A stretch of DNA of 64,000 bases from Arthrobacter pascens (GTDB lineage Bacteria > Actinomycetota > Actinomycetes > Actinomycetales > Micrococcaceae): assembly GCF_030816475.1 (NCBI RefSeq), contig NZ_JAUSXF010000001.1:248001-312000 (forward strand), read 5' to 3'. The translations under genes and the position numbers were made by a program. This document shows positions 8,536 to 17,293 of this stretch, one piece after another. The notes beneath the pieces were generated by a model. That model saw only the letters and a program-made list of their open reading frames with translations, made no database searches and was not told the origin of the DNA. Each line of letters opens with the position of its first letter. Position 1 is the stretch's first letter.

Positions 8536-10137
8536 ATGGCATCTTCGCCCCGCCTCATCGTCAATCTGGACATCGCAGGTCCCACCATCAGCCGCCACGT
8601 CTACGGTCATTTCGCTGAACATCTGGGCCGGTGCATCTATGGCGGTTTCTGGGTGGGGGAGGAGAGCGGGATCCCCAACACCAGGGGCATCCGCAATGAC
8701 GTTGTGGAAGCTCTGCGCGAGCTGCGCATTCCCAATCTGCGCTGGCCGGGCGGCTGCTTCGCCGATGAGTACCACTGGCGCGACGGCGTCGGCCCTCGTG
8801 AGCAGCGTCCGCGTATGGTCAATTCCCATTGGGGCGATGTTGTGGAGGACAACTCCTTCGGTACTCATGAGTTCATGGACCTCTGCGAGATGCTCGGCGC
8901 GGACGCCTACGTCAACGGCAATGTAGGTTCCGGGACCGTCCGCGAGATGAGCGAATGGATGGAGTACCTCACCCGTGCGGACGATTCCCCCATGGCTGCA
9001 CTCCGCCGGCAGAACGGCCGGGATGAGCCATGGAAGGTCCCCTATTTCGGTATCGGCAACGAGCCCTGGGGGTGCGGCGGTCATATGCGTGCCGATGCCT
9101 ATGCCGATCTGGCCCGCCAATACAGCACCTATGTGCGGAACCATAACGGCAACGATGTATACCGGATCGCTGCCGGCGCCGGCGACGAGGACGTAGCCTG
9201 GACCAAAGCCCTCATGGAGGCCTTGCCTGACAAGGGCGGCGTGGACCGCAAGGGCTTCCCATATCAGGGCATCTCCGTGCACTACTACACAATGTCCGGC
9301 CAATGGGATGCGAAGGGCTCCGCAACGGAATTCAGCGAGCAGGAGTACTGGAAGACTGTCAAGGCAGCTCAGCATATCGAGACACTGCTGAGCGCCCACT
9401 CCACGATGATGGACGTCTACGACCCGCACAAGGCGGTGGGATTGGTCCTGGACGAGTGGGGCACCTGGTGGGACGTGGAGCCCGGCACCAACCCCGGCTT
9501 CCTGTACCAGCAGAACACCGTCCGCGACGCCCTGGTGGCGGCCATCCACTTCGACTCCTTGCACCGACATGCGGACCGCCTGGTCATGGCGAACATCGCC
9601 CAAACCGTCAACGTCCTGCAGGCCATGCTGCTCACCGATCCGGAGAGCGGCGCCCTGGTCAAGACCCCCACCTTCCACGTCTTCGCAATGAACGCAGGGC
9701 ACCAGGACGCCGCGGTGCTGCACACGCACCTCGTTTCAGACAGCGCGCACGACCTGGACGGGGACCGGCTCCCCACGTTCACAGCATCCGCCAGCACCAA
9801 GGACGGTAAGGTGCTCATCTCCGTGGCCAATCTCGAGTTAGAGGGAGAGAGCGAGGTGGTCCTGGACCTGCGCGGTGGCCGGTTGGAGCAGGTGGAGGCA
9901 TTGGTGCTCGGCGGCGACAGCGTCGCCGCGTTCAACGATCCCGTTCACCCCTACGCCGTCGCGCCCCGTCCCCTCGCCGTGAAAGAGCGTGACGACCAAC
10001 TGGTGCTCCGCCTGCCGGCGCACTCCTTCGCGACCGTTCGCGGCAAGCTGGCCGGGCAGGCTCCCGAGGTCACCGCGGCTGCCGCCACAGTGATCACGGC
10101 TCCGACCACGGGCAGCAAACCCTGCCTCAACTGCTGA
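8536..10137 (+). CDS. abfA: GH51 alpha-L-arabinofuranosidase
   Basis: A 533-residue intracellular family 51 alpha-L-arabinofuranosidase, which removes arabinose side chains from hemicellulose or pectin oligosaccharides. The (beta/alpha)8 barrel opens with [19 protein letters not shown]. The acid/base is Glu176 (GIGNEPWG) and the nucleophile is Glu307 ([10 protein letters not shown]). The start is ATG 8536 with TGGAG upstream. The normal C-terminal beta domain runs to about LPAHSFATV; the last 30 residues (ending SKPCLNC) look non-native and lead directly into a permease fossil. The gene end may therefore have been rebuilt by a deletion junction. Confidence 0.93.
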   Translation: MASSPRLIVNLDIAGPTISRHVYGHFAEHLGRCIYGGFWVGEESGIPNTRGIRNDVVEALRELRIPNLRWPGGCFADEYHWRDGVGPREQRPRMVNSHWGDVVEDNSFGTHEFMDLCEMLGADAYVNGNVGSGTVREMSEWMEYLTRADDSPMAALRRQNGRDEPWKVPYFGIGNEPWGCGGHMRADAYADLARQYSTYVRNHNGNDVYRIAAGAGDEDVAWTKALMEALPDKGGVDRKGFPYQGISVHYYTMSGQWDAKGSATEFSEQEYWKTVKAAQHIETLLSAHSTMMDVYDPHKAVGLVLDEWGTWWDVEPGTNPGFLYQQNTVRDALVAAIHFDSLHRHADRLVMANIAQTVNVLQAMLLTDPESGALVKTPTFHVFAMNAGHQDAAVLHTHLVSDSAHDLDGDRLPTFTASASTKDGKVLISVANLELEGESEVVLDLRGGRLEQVEALVLGGDSVAAFNDPVHPYAVAPRPLAVKERDDQLVLRLPAHSFATVRGKLAGQAPEVTAAAATVITAPTTGSKPCLNC

Positions 10138-10319
10138 GCAGCAACGAGATCTTCACCCTGTCTGTGGGGGTGCAGTCCTTCTTCCAGCAAAACCAGACCG
10201 ACTGGACCTCCGTCATGGCCCTCGCCGTGATCATGATGCTCCCGCCGGTCATCGTCTTCGCCACCCTGAACAAGTACTTCAGCGTCGGCGGCATAGGCGG
10301 ATCCCTCGCCGGCCGCTAG
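10119..10319 (+). pseudogene. C-terminal remnant of a sugar ABC permease (MalG type)
   Basis: The frame overlaps the end of the GH51 gene and reads [18 protein letters not shown], then TDWTSVMALAVIMMLPPVIV and KYFSVGGIGGSLAGR before TAG at 10317. This is the last 60 or so residues of a MalG-like permease with its final membrane segment. No start or ribosome site exists. It sits 41 nt before the isomerase gene, as a permease gene would in a sugar operon, so a deletion probably removed the transporter genes. Confidence 0.85.
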
Positions 10320-10360
10320 CCAACCCACTTCTCAGCCAACTGACAACGCAAAGGAAAACC

Positions 10361-11110
10361 ATGTCTTACTCCATCCAGCTTTACACCCTGCGCAATGCCA
10401 TGCAGGAAGACCTGCCAGGCACCATCAAGAAGGTCGCAGAGATCGGTTACACGCAGGTTGAACCCTGCAATTTCGTGGCAACCGCCGAGGAGCTCGGCGC
10501 CGCGTTGAAGGACAACGGCCTCACTGCCCCGTCCGGCCACGCCCCGCTCTTAAGCCAGGACCAGGATGAGATCTTCGCCGCCGCCAAGGAACTGGGCATC
10601 TCCACGGTCATCGATCCGTACCTGCCAGCCGAGCACTGGCAGTCCGCCGAGGACATCCAAGCCACTGCGGCCAAGCTGAACGCCGCCGCGAAAAAAGGCG
10701 CCGAATACGGCATCCGCGTCGGTTACCACAACCACGCCTGGGAGCTCGAGTCCAGCATCGAGGGACAGACCGCCCTGGAACACTTCGCAGGCCTGCTTGA
10801 CCCCGAGCTGGTCCTGGAAGTCGATACCTACTGGGCATCGGTCGGTGGCCAGAACCCCGTGGAACTGCTCGCCCGCCTCGGTGACCGCGTGAAGTTCATC
10901 CACATCAAGGACGGCCCCGGCACCACGGACACCAAAGCCCAGCAGCCGGCCGGCCAGGGCACCATCCCGGTGCTCGACGTCGTTGCCGCAGCCACGTCCC
11001 TCGAAGTGGGCGTCGTTGAATTCGACGACTACGCCGGAGACATCTTCGAAGGCATCGCCGAGAGCCTGGCCTTCCTTCAGAACAACGCAGCCCAGGACGT
11101 GAAAGCATGA
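10361..11110 (+). CDS. Sugar phosphate isomerase/epimerase family protein (xylose-isomerase-like TIM barrel)
   Basis: A 249-residue TIM-barrel protein of the AP-endonuclease 2/IolE superfamily. It opens MSYSIQLYTLRNAMQED, and metal-ligand positions are visible in the barrel (E in GYTQVEPCN, H in VGYHNHAWE, ELVLEVDTYW, FIHIKDG). These enzymes are metal-dependent sugar isomerases, epimerases or keto-sugar hydratases. The stop overlaps the next start (ATGA), coupling it to a Gfo/Idh dehydrogenase. That pair is often seen in oxidation/3-keto-sugar pathways; the substrate is unknown. Confidence 0.88.
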   Translation: MSYSIQLYTLRNAMQEDLPGTIKKVAEIGYTQVEPCNFVATAEELGAALKDNGLTAPSGHAPLLSQDQDEIFAAAKELGISTVIDPYLPAEHWQSAEDIQATAAKLNAAAKKGAEYGIRVGYHNHAWELESSIEGQTALEHFAGLLDPELVLEVDTYWASVGGQNPVELLARLGDRVKFIHIKDGPGTTDTKAQQPAGQGTIPVLDVVAAATSLEVGVVEFDDYAGDIFEGIAESLAFLQNNAAQDVKA

Positions 11111-12243
11111 GCGCCGCAACGCACCAGTCCACCCCCTCCACCCGCCGCGGCCCCGTGGGCGTCGCCGTCATCGGCGCCGGCAATATCAGCAAGGCCTACC
11201 TGGACAACCTGACGGTGTTCCCGGACCTGAAAGTCCTGGTGATCGCCGACCTCTTCGAGGACGCAGCGGAGGCACGCGCCAAGGAATACGGCATCCCCGA
11301 GTGGGGCGGCGTGGACGCTGCACTGAACCACCCCGACGTCGAGATCATCGTGAACCTGACCAACCCGGCCGCGCACGTCGAAGTGGCCACGGCGGCCGTG
11401 AACGCCGGCAAGCATGTCTGGACCGAGAAGCCGTGCGCGCTGGACCGCGAATCCGGGCTAGGGCTGCTGAAAACGGCTGACGCCGCGGGCTTCCGCCTTG
11501 GCTGCGCACCGGACACGTTCCTGGGCGCCAGCCTGCAGACGGCCCGCCGGATCATCGAACGCGGCCACATCGGCACACCGCTGACCGCCCTGACCATGTT
11601 CCAGACCCCGGGCCCGGAGTCCTGGCACCCGAACCCGGCCTCCCTCTTCGCCCACGGCGCAGGCCCGCTGTTCGACATGGGCCCGTACTACATCACCGCC
11701 CTGGTCCAGACCTTCGGCTCGGTGCGGCGCGTCGCCGCAGTCGGGTCCAAAGCCAAAGAAGTCCGCGTGGTCGGCTCCGGACCCAAGGCAGGCGAGGAAT
11801 TCCCCGTCGAGATCCCCACGCACGTCAGCGCCATGCTCCAGTTCGAGGGCGGCCAGTCGTCTCACAGCGTCTTCAGCTTCGAGTCCCCCCGCCTGCGGGT
11901 GGGCTTCGTGGAGATCACGGGCACCGAGGGCACCCTTGAGCTGCCGGATCCGAACGTCTTCGACGGCGACCTCAAGTTCTGGCGCGCGGGAGCCGAGGAA
12001 CCGGAAATCATTCCCGCCACGGGCCCGGCCAACGGTCGCGGGATGGGCGTGCTGGATATGGCCCGTTCCCTTCGCGCCGGTGTTCCGCACCGTGCCCAGG
12101 GAGCCCTTGCCTACCACGTGGTCGATACCTTGGTGTCCATTTCCGAGTCCGCCGAAACCGGCAACTTTGTCGGCGTCGACAGCTCCGCCGTGACCTCCCA
12201 GGCCCTCCCCGAGGACTGGGACCCGACGGCCGCCACCCTCTAG
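11107..12243 (+). CDS. Gfo/Idh/MocA family oxidoreductase
   Basis: A 378-residue NAD(P)-dependent sugar dehydrogenase. It has a Rossmann motif (VIGAGNIS, residues 21-28), the EKP motif in HVWTEKPCAL, and a substrate domain with GPLFDMGPYYITAL. It is coupled to the preceding isomerase by a 4-nt overlap. Together they probably oxidise and isomerise a sugar released by the neighbouring glycosidases. It is not closely similar to the Gfo/Idh half of the 5848 fusion, so it is not a simple duplicate. Confidence 0.92.
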   Translation: MSAATHQSTPSTRRGPVGVAVIGAGNISKAYLDNLTVFPDLKVLVIADLFEDAAEARAKEYGIPEWGGVDAALNHPDVEIIVNLTNPAAHVEVATAAVNAGKHVWTEKPCALDRESGLGLLKTADAAGFRLGCAPDTFLGASLQTARRIIERGHIGTPLTALTMFQTPGPESWHPNPASLFAHGAGPLFDMGPYYITALVQTFGSVRRVAAVGSKAKEVRVVGSGPKAGEEFPVEIPTHVSAMLQFEGGQSSHSVFSFESPRLRVGFVEITGTEGTLELPDPNVFDGDLKFWRAGAEEPEIIPATGPANGRGMGVLDMARSLRAGVPHRAQGALAYHVVDTLVSISESAETGNFVGVDSSAVTSQALPEDWDPTAATL

Positions 12244-12369
12244 GAATCACTCATGACACGCTCCGCCCCTACCCACGCCAACCCTCAAGACGGCTTCGGC
12301 CCGGAGGGAACCAGCGCAGGTACCAACACACGCACCACACGTTCGATCACATCTAGGAAGGAACGCACC

Positions 12370-14754
12370 ATGAACGCACTCCCCAACGGCGCCGGGCTGT
12401 CACGTCGAGGTTTCCTCGCCGCAGCCGGGGCGACCGCCGTGATAGCGGCCGGGACCTCCTCCGCCTGGGCCGGAGAGAACTCCGATTCGAAGCAGATCAA
12501 CGGCTACACCTGGAAGAACGCCGTCATCAACGGCGGCGGCTTCGTGTCCGGCATCGTGTTCAACGAGACCGAGGCGAACCTGATCTACGCCCGAACCGAC
12601 GTCGGCGGCGCTTACCGGTGGCAGGAGGACACGCGCACCTGGACACCGCTGCTCGACTGGGTGCCGCGCGCGAAGTGGGGCTACCTGTACGTGGTTTCGA
12701 TGGCCTCCGACCCGGTCGAGACCAACCGCGTCTACGCCGCCGTCGGCGCCTACACGAACGACTGGGACCCCAACAACGGCGCGATCCTCTATTCCGACGA
12801 CAGGGGCAAGACCTGGGGCATCGCCGAACTCCCGTTCAAGCAGGGCGGCAACATGCCCGGCCGCGGCATGGGCGAGCGGCTGGCCGTCAACCCCGCCAAC
12901 AACGCCGAGCTGTACCTGGGCACGCCCAGCGGGAACGGCCTGTGGCGCTCCAAGGACTACGGCCGCACCTGGGCCGCGGTGGCGAACTTCCCCAACCCCG
13001 GGAACTTCGTCATCGACCCCGGCAACATCATCTGGGGCGACAACCAGGGCGTGATCTGGATCGACTTCGACCAGATCGGCGGGAAGATCTATGTGGGCGT
13101 GGCCGACCCGGCCGACCCGCTCTACGTCTCCGAAGACGGCGGGGCGACCTGGCAGGCCGTCCCCGGCGCCGCCGAAGCGCTCGGAGCGGTCGACGGGAAC
13201 CGCACCATCCCCAACCAGTCCGCAGTGGACGACACCAACGGATACCTGTACGTCGCCACCAGCCACGACCCGGGCCCCGGCAACGGTCCGGCCGCTTCGG
13301 GCAACGGCGGCAAGATCATGCGACTCGCCACCCAGACCGGCGAATGGACCGACGTCACCCCGACCTACAACCCGCGCGGCCCGATCCCCGGCTTCGGCGG
13401 CATCACCGTCGACCGACAGAAGCCCGGCACGCTCATGACGGCCACGCGCAACAACTGGTGGCCCGACGAAATCATCTACCGCTCCACCGACTCCGGCCAG
13501 ACCTGGCAGCTCAGCTGGGACTACGCCGAAGGCCAGGACCGTCACGACCGGTTCAACATGGATGAATCGGGCAGCCCATGGCTGACGTGGAACCGAGAGG
13601 ACCAGGGCGCGGCATACGCGGTCAAGCAAGGGTGGATGATCGACGCGCTCGCGATCGACCCGCACAACTCCGACCGCATCATGTGGGGCACCGGCGCGAC
13701 CATCTGGGGCACTGAGGAGCTGACGCGGTGGGACTCGCAGGGTGAGCTGATCGGCGAGGACGAGGCCGGCCGGCGGATCGCCCTGCCGGTGGAGAAATTC
13801 ACCGTGGGCGTCCGCGTCGAAGGCGTGGAGGAGACCGCGATCCTCGACCTCGCAGCGCTCGGCGGGACCCTCGTCTCGGCCGTCGGCGATGTCGCCGGCT
13901 TCGTCCACACCGACCTCGACCGGGCCGAACCGATGATCGACACCGACTGGTCCACCGGCACCAGCGTCGACTTCGCCCAGTCCGACCCGGACGTCGTCGT
14001 CGGCTCCGGCAGGGTGCTCGGCAACGAGAAGGGCCACGTGGGCGTCTCCACCGACCGTGGCAAGTCCTGGCGCAACGCCGCGCGCGTCGAAGGCGTCCCC
14101 GGCGACGGCCACGGCGGCACCGTCGCGGTCACCGCCGACGGGTCCACGATCCTCTGGTCGCCGAGCGAAACCGAGGTCACCCCGGTGTACAGCACCGACC
14201 TGGGCGAGACGTGGACCCCGGTCAAGGGGCTCCCGGCGGGAGCGAAGATCCGGTCCGACCGCGTCAAGGCGTCGGTCCTGTACGCGTTCTCCGGCGGCAT
14301 ATTCTACCGGAGCACCGACGGGGGCGCGACGTTCACCGACACAGGCGCGACCGGCCTGCCCGCCGAAGGCGTCGACGACTTCCGCGTCGCGCCCGGCAAG
14401 AAGGGCCACGTCTGGCTCTGCGGCCGCAGCGACAAGGCCGGGGTCGCAAAGGGCCTGTGGCACTCCAAGGACGGCGGCACCACCTGGACCCGCATCAGCG
14501 CCGTCGACCTGGCGATCGGCGTCGGCTTCGGCAAGGCCGCCAAGCGGAATGGCTACCCGGCGATCTACACGGCGGCCACCGTCGGCGGCCAGGACGGCTT
14601 CTTCCGCTCGATCGACGGCGGCACCACCTGGCAGCGCATCAACGACGACGCCCACCAATGGGGCCTCGCCGGGGCCGTCATCACCGGCGACCCCGAGATC
14701 TACGGCCGCGTCTACCTCTCCGGCCGCGGCATCATCTACGGCGACATCGCCTGA
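12370..14754 (+). CDS. Tat-exported GH74 xyloglucanase
   Basis: A 794-residue family 74 endo-xyloglucanase that cleaves the glucan backbone of xyloglucan outside the cell. ATG 12370 follows AGGAAGGAACGCACC; an earlier ATG at 12253 would bury the signal. A twin-arginine signal (LSRRGFLAAAG, Arg12-Arg13) ends at about SAWA. Two seven-bladed propellers follow. The catalytic aspartates are Asp77 (ARTDVGGAYRW) and Asp507 (AVGDVAGF), and repeated S-x-D-x-G-x-T-W (BNR-like) turns are visible. No carbohydrate-binding module is present. Codon use is even richer in GC than its neighbours, which may point to transfer from another actinobacterium. Confidence 0.93.
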   Translation: MNALPNGAGLSRRGFLAAAGATAVIAAGTSSAWAGENSDSKQINGYTWKNAVINGGGFVSGIVFNETEANLIYARTDVGGAYRWQEDTRTWTPLLDWVPRAKWGYLYVVSMASDPVETNRVYAAVGAYTNDWDPNNGAILYSDDRGKTWGIAELPFKQGGNMPGRGMGERLAVNPANNAELYLGTPSGNGLWRSKDYGRTWAAVANFPNPGNFVIDPGNIIWGDNQGVIWIDFDQIGGKIYVGVADPADPLYVSEDGGATWQAVPGAAEALGAVDGNRTIPNQSAVDDTNGYLYVATSHDPGPGNGPAASGNGGKIMRLATQTGEWTDVTPTYNPRGPIPGFGGITVDRQKPGTLMTATRNNWWPDEIIYRSTDSGQTWQLSWDYAEGQDRHDRFNMDESGSPWLTWNREDQGAAYAVKQGWMIDALAIDPHNSDRIMWGTGATIWGTEELTRWDSQGELIGEDEAGRRIALPVEKFTVGVRVEGVEETAILDLAALGGTLVSAVGDVAGFVHTDLDRAEPMIDTDWSTGTSVDFAQSDPDVVVGSGRVLGNEKGHVGVSTDRGKSWRNAARVEGVPGDGHGGTVAVTADGSTILWSPSETEVTPVYSTDLGETWTPVKGLPAGAKIRSDRVKASVLYAFSGGIFYRSTDGGATFTDTGATGLPAEGVDDFRVAPGKKGHVWLCGRSDKAGVAKGLWHSKDGGTTWTRISAVDLAIGVGFGKAAKRNGYPAIYTAATVGGQDGFFRSIDGGTTWQRINDDAHQWGLAGAVITGDPEIYGRVYLSGRGIIYGDIA

Positions 14755-14763
14755 CGGGAGGAA

Positions 14764-14788
14764 GCCGCCCCGCGCGACGCGGGGCGGC
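14764..14788 (+). terminator. Hairpin terminator after the GH74 gene
   Basis: A perfect 10-bp stem (GCCGCCCCGC paired with GCGGGGCGGC) with a 5-nt loop begins 10 nt after the GH74 stop. There is no T-run, as is common in high-GC actinobacteria. Confidence 0.75.
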
Positions 14789-14875
14789 CATCGCCGAGGT
14801 GACACCGCGAAAGGAATCCCGATCACCGGAACGCACCGCGAGAGCCTCCGCGACCGGGTGAGCGGCTGGTTGTTG

Positions 14876-15202
14876 GCGCTCCTACGCTGGTCTTCACAGG
14901 CCCGCGGGTTTTTCGCCCGCGCGAACCCTGCCGACCTCACTGACTCAGATCTCGTGCGTTGTTTCTACGGCGATGCGAACTTTGAACGCAAGCGCCGCGC
15001 TGAACAGTTGGCAACAGAATTCGGCGTGCCGGCTACGGCTGTGGCGCTGGCCTACGTGCTGGCCCAGCAATTCCCAACCTTTGCATTGGTTGGGCCACGG
15101 TCAATCGCGGAATATCGCTCCACGATGACGGGTCTCGGCATCGAACTGAACGAGGAACAGACCTCGTGGCTGGATTTACGCAATGGCTGGAACGGCGTTT
15201 GA
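14876..15202 (+). pseudogene. Detached C-terminal fragment of the aldo/keto reductase fusion (direct repeat copy B)
   Basis: The frame reads RWSSQARGFFARANPADLT through SWLDLRNG and stops at 15200-15202. It matches residues 565-673 of the fusion protein encoded at 5848, with only a few replacements and no indel. No start codon or ribosome site is linked to it, and the catalytic half is absent. The changes are mostly silent, so the source gene diverged under selection before this fragment was cut off. It is a recombination scar rather than a functional gene. Confidence 0.9.
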
Positions 15203-15263
15203 GGTGACTGTTGAAGCGACCGACCGGTCGCGGTCGCGCTCCTAACCGTCCTCTGAACACGGT

Positions 15264-15293
15264 GCCCGGGCTGGCTGTTCTGGCCACCCGGGC
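15264..15293. terminator. GC-rich hairpin, possible terminator
   Basis: GCCCGGG-C-TGGC pairs with GCCA-CCCGGGC around a 7-nt loop, with one bulged base. It lies 60 nt after the fragmentary reductase and before the next gene. Nothing else was recognised in 15203-15441. Confidence 0.5.
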
Positions 15294-15441
15294 GCCGCTG
15301 TTTGCGCTTTCAGCGGCCTTTTCGGCAGGCACTTTTCAGCCCGTTCAGGGGTGCTTAAACTGGCAGGACAATCGTGCGGTGCCTCCCGCCTGTTGCTGAC
15401 GCCTGTTGCCCCGCGCGGCCCAGTCCAAGCAAGGAAGCATC

Positions 15442-16383
15442 ATGCGCCGAACAGTACAACGCCGTACCGCCATCACGTTCATCGCGCTCATGGCATTGCT
15501 CGTCCCCACTCTGCCGGCGGCCGCCGCGCCTCCACCCGACAGCGTCATCGTGCTCCAAGGCGCCACCTCGGCGGAAGGAATTGCTGCAGGAAAAGGGGAC
15601 ACCTTCTACGCAGGAGACCTCGCACTCGGCGACATCTACCGGGGGGATATCAGCGAGGGCACCGCGAAACTGTTCATTGACGTGTCCGATTTTGATTCGG
15701 CGCGCCGGGCTGCCGTCGGCATGAAGGTGGATGTCCGCAACGATTTGCTGTTTGTTGCCGGCGGGACCACAGGCCATGCCTACGTCTATAACACCAGGAC
15801 GGGTCAGCCCGTGGCGGACCTGACACTGGGTGCGGGCTTCATCAACGACGTAACCCTTGGCCGGGACGGCGCCTGGTTCACCAACTCCGCAGCGCCTGAA
15901 CTGTTCTTCGTCCCCGTAAGTCCCTCGGGCACCCTGGGTGCGGTGAAGAAGCTCGTGGTCAGCGAGCCCGCTGGCGGCCCCGTAAAGCCAGGCGAGTTCG
16001 GCTTTAATGGCATTGCCGCCGCCAAAGGCGGGAAGGTGCTGATCGTGGCGCACTCACGGGACGCGGCGCTCTACACGGTCGACCCGCAAACCGGTGAGAG
16101 TGCCCGTATCCGGGGCGTCAGGGTACCCAACGTCGACGGAATCGTCGTCCGCGGGAGCCAGCTATGGGCTGTGCAGAACTTCTCCAACCGGATCAGCCGC
16201 GTGGACCTGTCCGGCGACCTCACGTCCGGTGAAGTGGAAGACGTGATCACCAGTGGCAAATTCCGGATCCCGACGACGGCTGCCCTGTTTGGCAACACCC
16301 TCGCCGTGGTGAACGCAAAGTTCAACCAGCCGACAGCCACCCGGTTTGAGGTGGTCCTGGTATCCGCCCGGGGTGACGACTGA
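15442..16383 (+). CDS. Secreted SMP-30/gluconolactonase-like beta-propeller protein
   Basis: A 313-residue exported protein. The ATG at 15442 follows AAGCAAGGAAG. A Sec signal peptide (RRTAITFIALMALLVPTL, cleavage near AAAAP) is followed by propeller-like repeats resembling SMP-30/gluconolactonase or NHL-type folds: GDTFYAGDLALGDIYRGD, INDVTLGRDGAWFTNS, FGFNGIAAAKGGKVLIVAHS and VDGIVVRGSQLWAVQNF. Such proteins are often annotated as superoxide dismutase-like hypotheticals. The catalytic metal ligands of gluconolactonases cannot be assigned with confidence, so no reaction is claimed. It appears monocistronic, with a strong bidirectional terminator just downstream. Confidence 0.85.
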   Translation: MRRTVQRRTAITFIALMALLVPTLPAAAAPPPDSVIVLQGATSAEGIAAGKGDTFYAGDLALGDIYRGDISEGTAKLFIDVSDFDSARRAAVGMKVDVRNDLLFVAGGTTGHAYVYNTRTGQPVADLTLGAGFINDVTLGRDGAWFTNSAAPELFFVPVSPSGTLGAVKKLVVSEPAGGPVKPGEFGFNGIAAAKGGKVLIVAHSRDAALYTVDPQTGESARIRGVRVPNVDGIVVRGSQLWAVQNFSNRISRVDLSGDLTSGEVEDVITSGKFRIPTTAALFGNTLAVVNAKFNQPTATRFEVVLVSARGDD

Positions 16384-16386
16384 TGT

Positions 16387-16424
16387 TCCGTGGCCGGGGC
16401 GGTTGCAACCGCTCCGGCCACGGA
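16387..16424. terminator. Bidirectional terminator between convergent genes
   Basis: An 18-bp inverted repeat (TCCGTGGCCGGGGCGGTT paired with AACCGCTCCGGCCACGGA, one G-T pair) with a 2-base centre lies between convergent stops at 16383 and 16447. Confidence 0.85.
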
Positions 16425-16446
16425 CATTACAACACGGACGTTACAA

Positions 16447-17103
16447 CTAAATGGTCCGCGTCGCCCTCGCCAGGTTTTCCTTGAGCTCTGCCTCATTTTG
16501 GCGGATGACGTAGGCAGGGCGGTCCCGCTCAACGCGCCAGCTGTCGGTCAGCAGGCCGATGTTGACGGTGTCAAAGCCAAACTCGTCATACAGCCGGGTC
16601 ACCAGTTCAGCTGCCTCCGGGTAGTCGCTGGCGGTGGCCAGGGCACGGCGGTCCGGCGTACCGGCCGGCGTGCCGTCTGTGGTGATCTCCGCAGCCATGA
16701 TGTGGTTGAAGCCTTTGGCCACTTTGGACTCCGGAAGGTGTTCCTGCAGGAGCCCGGACGTGGTGGCTTCGCCGTTGTCCAGGGCCGGGATGTGTCCGTC
16801 CCGCTCCCAGTAGTAGTTGTTGGTGTCGATGACGATCTTGCCGGCCAGCGGCTCAACCGGAATGTCCTTGTAATTCTTGAGCGGAACGGTGACCACCGCG
16901 AAGTCCGCAGCGGCCGCTGCTTCCGCGGGCGTCGCCGCACGGGCCCGGGGACCCAGTTCCGCTACGAGTTCCGCCAAGGTTTCCGGCCCGCGTGAGTTGC
17001 TGATGACCACGTCATAGCCGAGCTCCACGGCCTTCCGGGCGACCTGGCTTCCAATGTGTCCTGCACCGATGATTCCGATTGTTGTTGTTGTTGTTGTTGT
17101 CAT
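16447..17103 (-). CDS. NADP-binding oxidoreductase (F420H2:NADP reductase-like)
   Basis: A 218-residue protein with an N-terminal Rossmann fold (IGIIGAGHIGSQVARKA) and the ADFAVVTVPLKNYKDIP and IVIDTNNYYWERDG segments seen in NADPH-dependent F420 reductase-like and NAD(P)-binding domain proteins. It probably reduces or oxidises a small cofactor or carbonyl substrate in the cytoplasm; the exact substrate is unknown. The N-terminus is seven consecutive threonines encoded by seven ACA codons right after the ATG. It is monocistronic, with a terminator at its 3' side. Confidence 0.85.
   Translation of the reverse strand: MTTTTTTTIGIIGAGHIGSQVARKAVELGYDVVISNSRGPETLAELVAELGPRARAATPAEAAAAADFAVVTVPLKNYKDIPVEPLAGKIVIDTNNYYWERDGHIPALDNGEATTSGLLQEHLPESKVAKGFNHIMAAEITTDGTPAGTPDRRALATASDYPEAAELVTRLYDEFGFDTVNIGLLTDSWRVERDRPAYVIRQNEAELKENLARATRTI
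17080..17100 (-). repeat. (ACA)7 trinucleotide repeat at the start of a gene
   Basis: Seven perfect ACA codons (TGT on the plus strand) directly follow the ATG of the NADP-binding oxidoreductase, giving seven N-terminal threonines. Loss or gain of units would change length but not frame. Confidence 0.9.
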
Positions 17104-17293
17104 GTTCGGGCCAACAGCAGGCCGCGCGCGGATATTTCAACGGCTCTGCGGGAATAAATCAGGCAGGATGCACGCTGGGGCGGCCCTGCCCCGCAAGAAC
17201 GTTGCAGGTCAGGGCCGCTTGTGCGGGGCGGGGCCGCCTGTGCCGGATGGGCCCCGTTATGCCGGTCCGAGGGCCACGGCCCAGGCTCACCGG

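Noticed and set aside
12400..14940. An 846-residue open frame opposite the GH74 gene
   Set aside because: It is a shadow frame produced by very high third-position GC. It has no ribosome site and no domain, and the GH74 frame explains the sequence.
7543..15202. The 7-kb block between direct repeats as a transposon or integrative element
   Set aside because: No transposase, integrase, terminal inverted repeats or target-site duplication were seen; the repeats are coding gene ends, so homologous recombination is the simpler reading.
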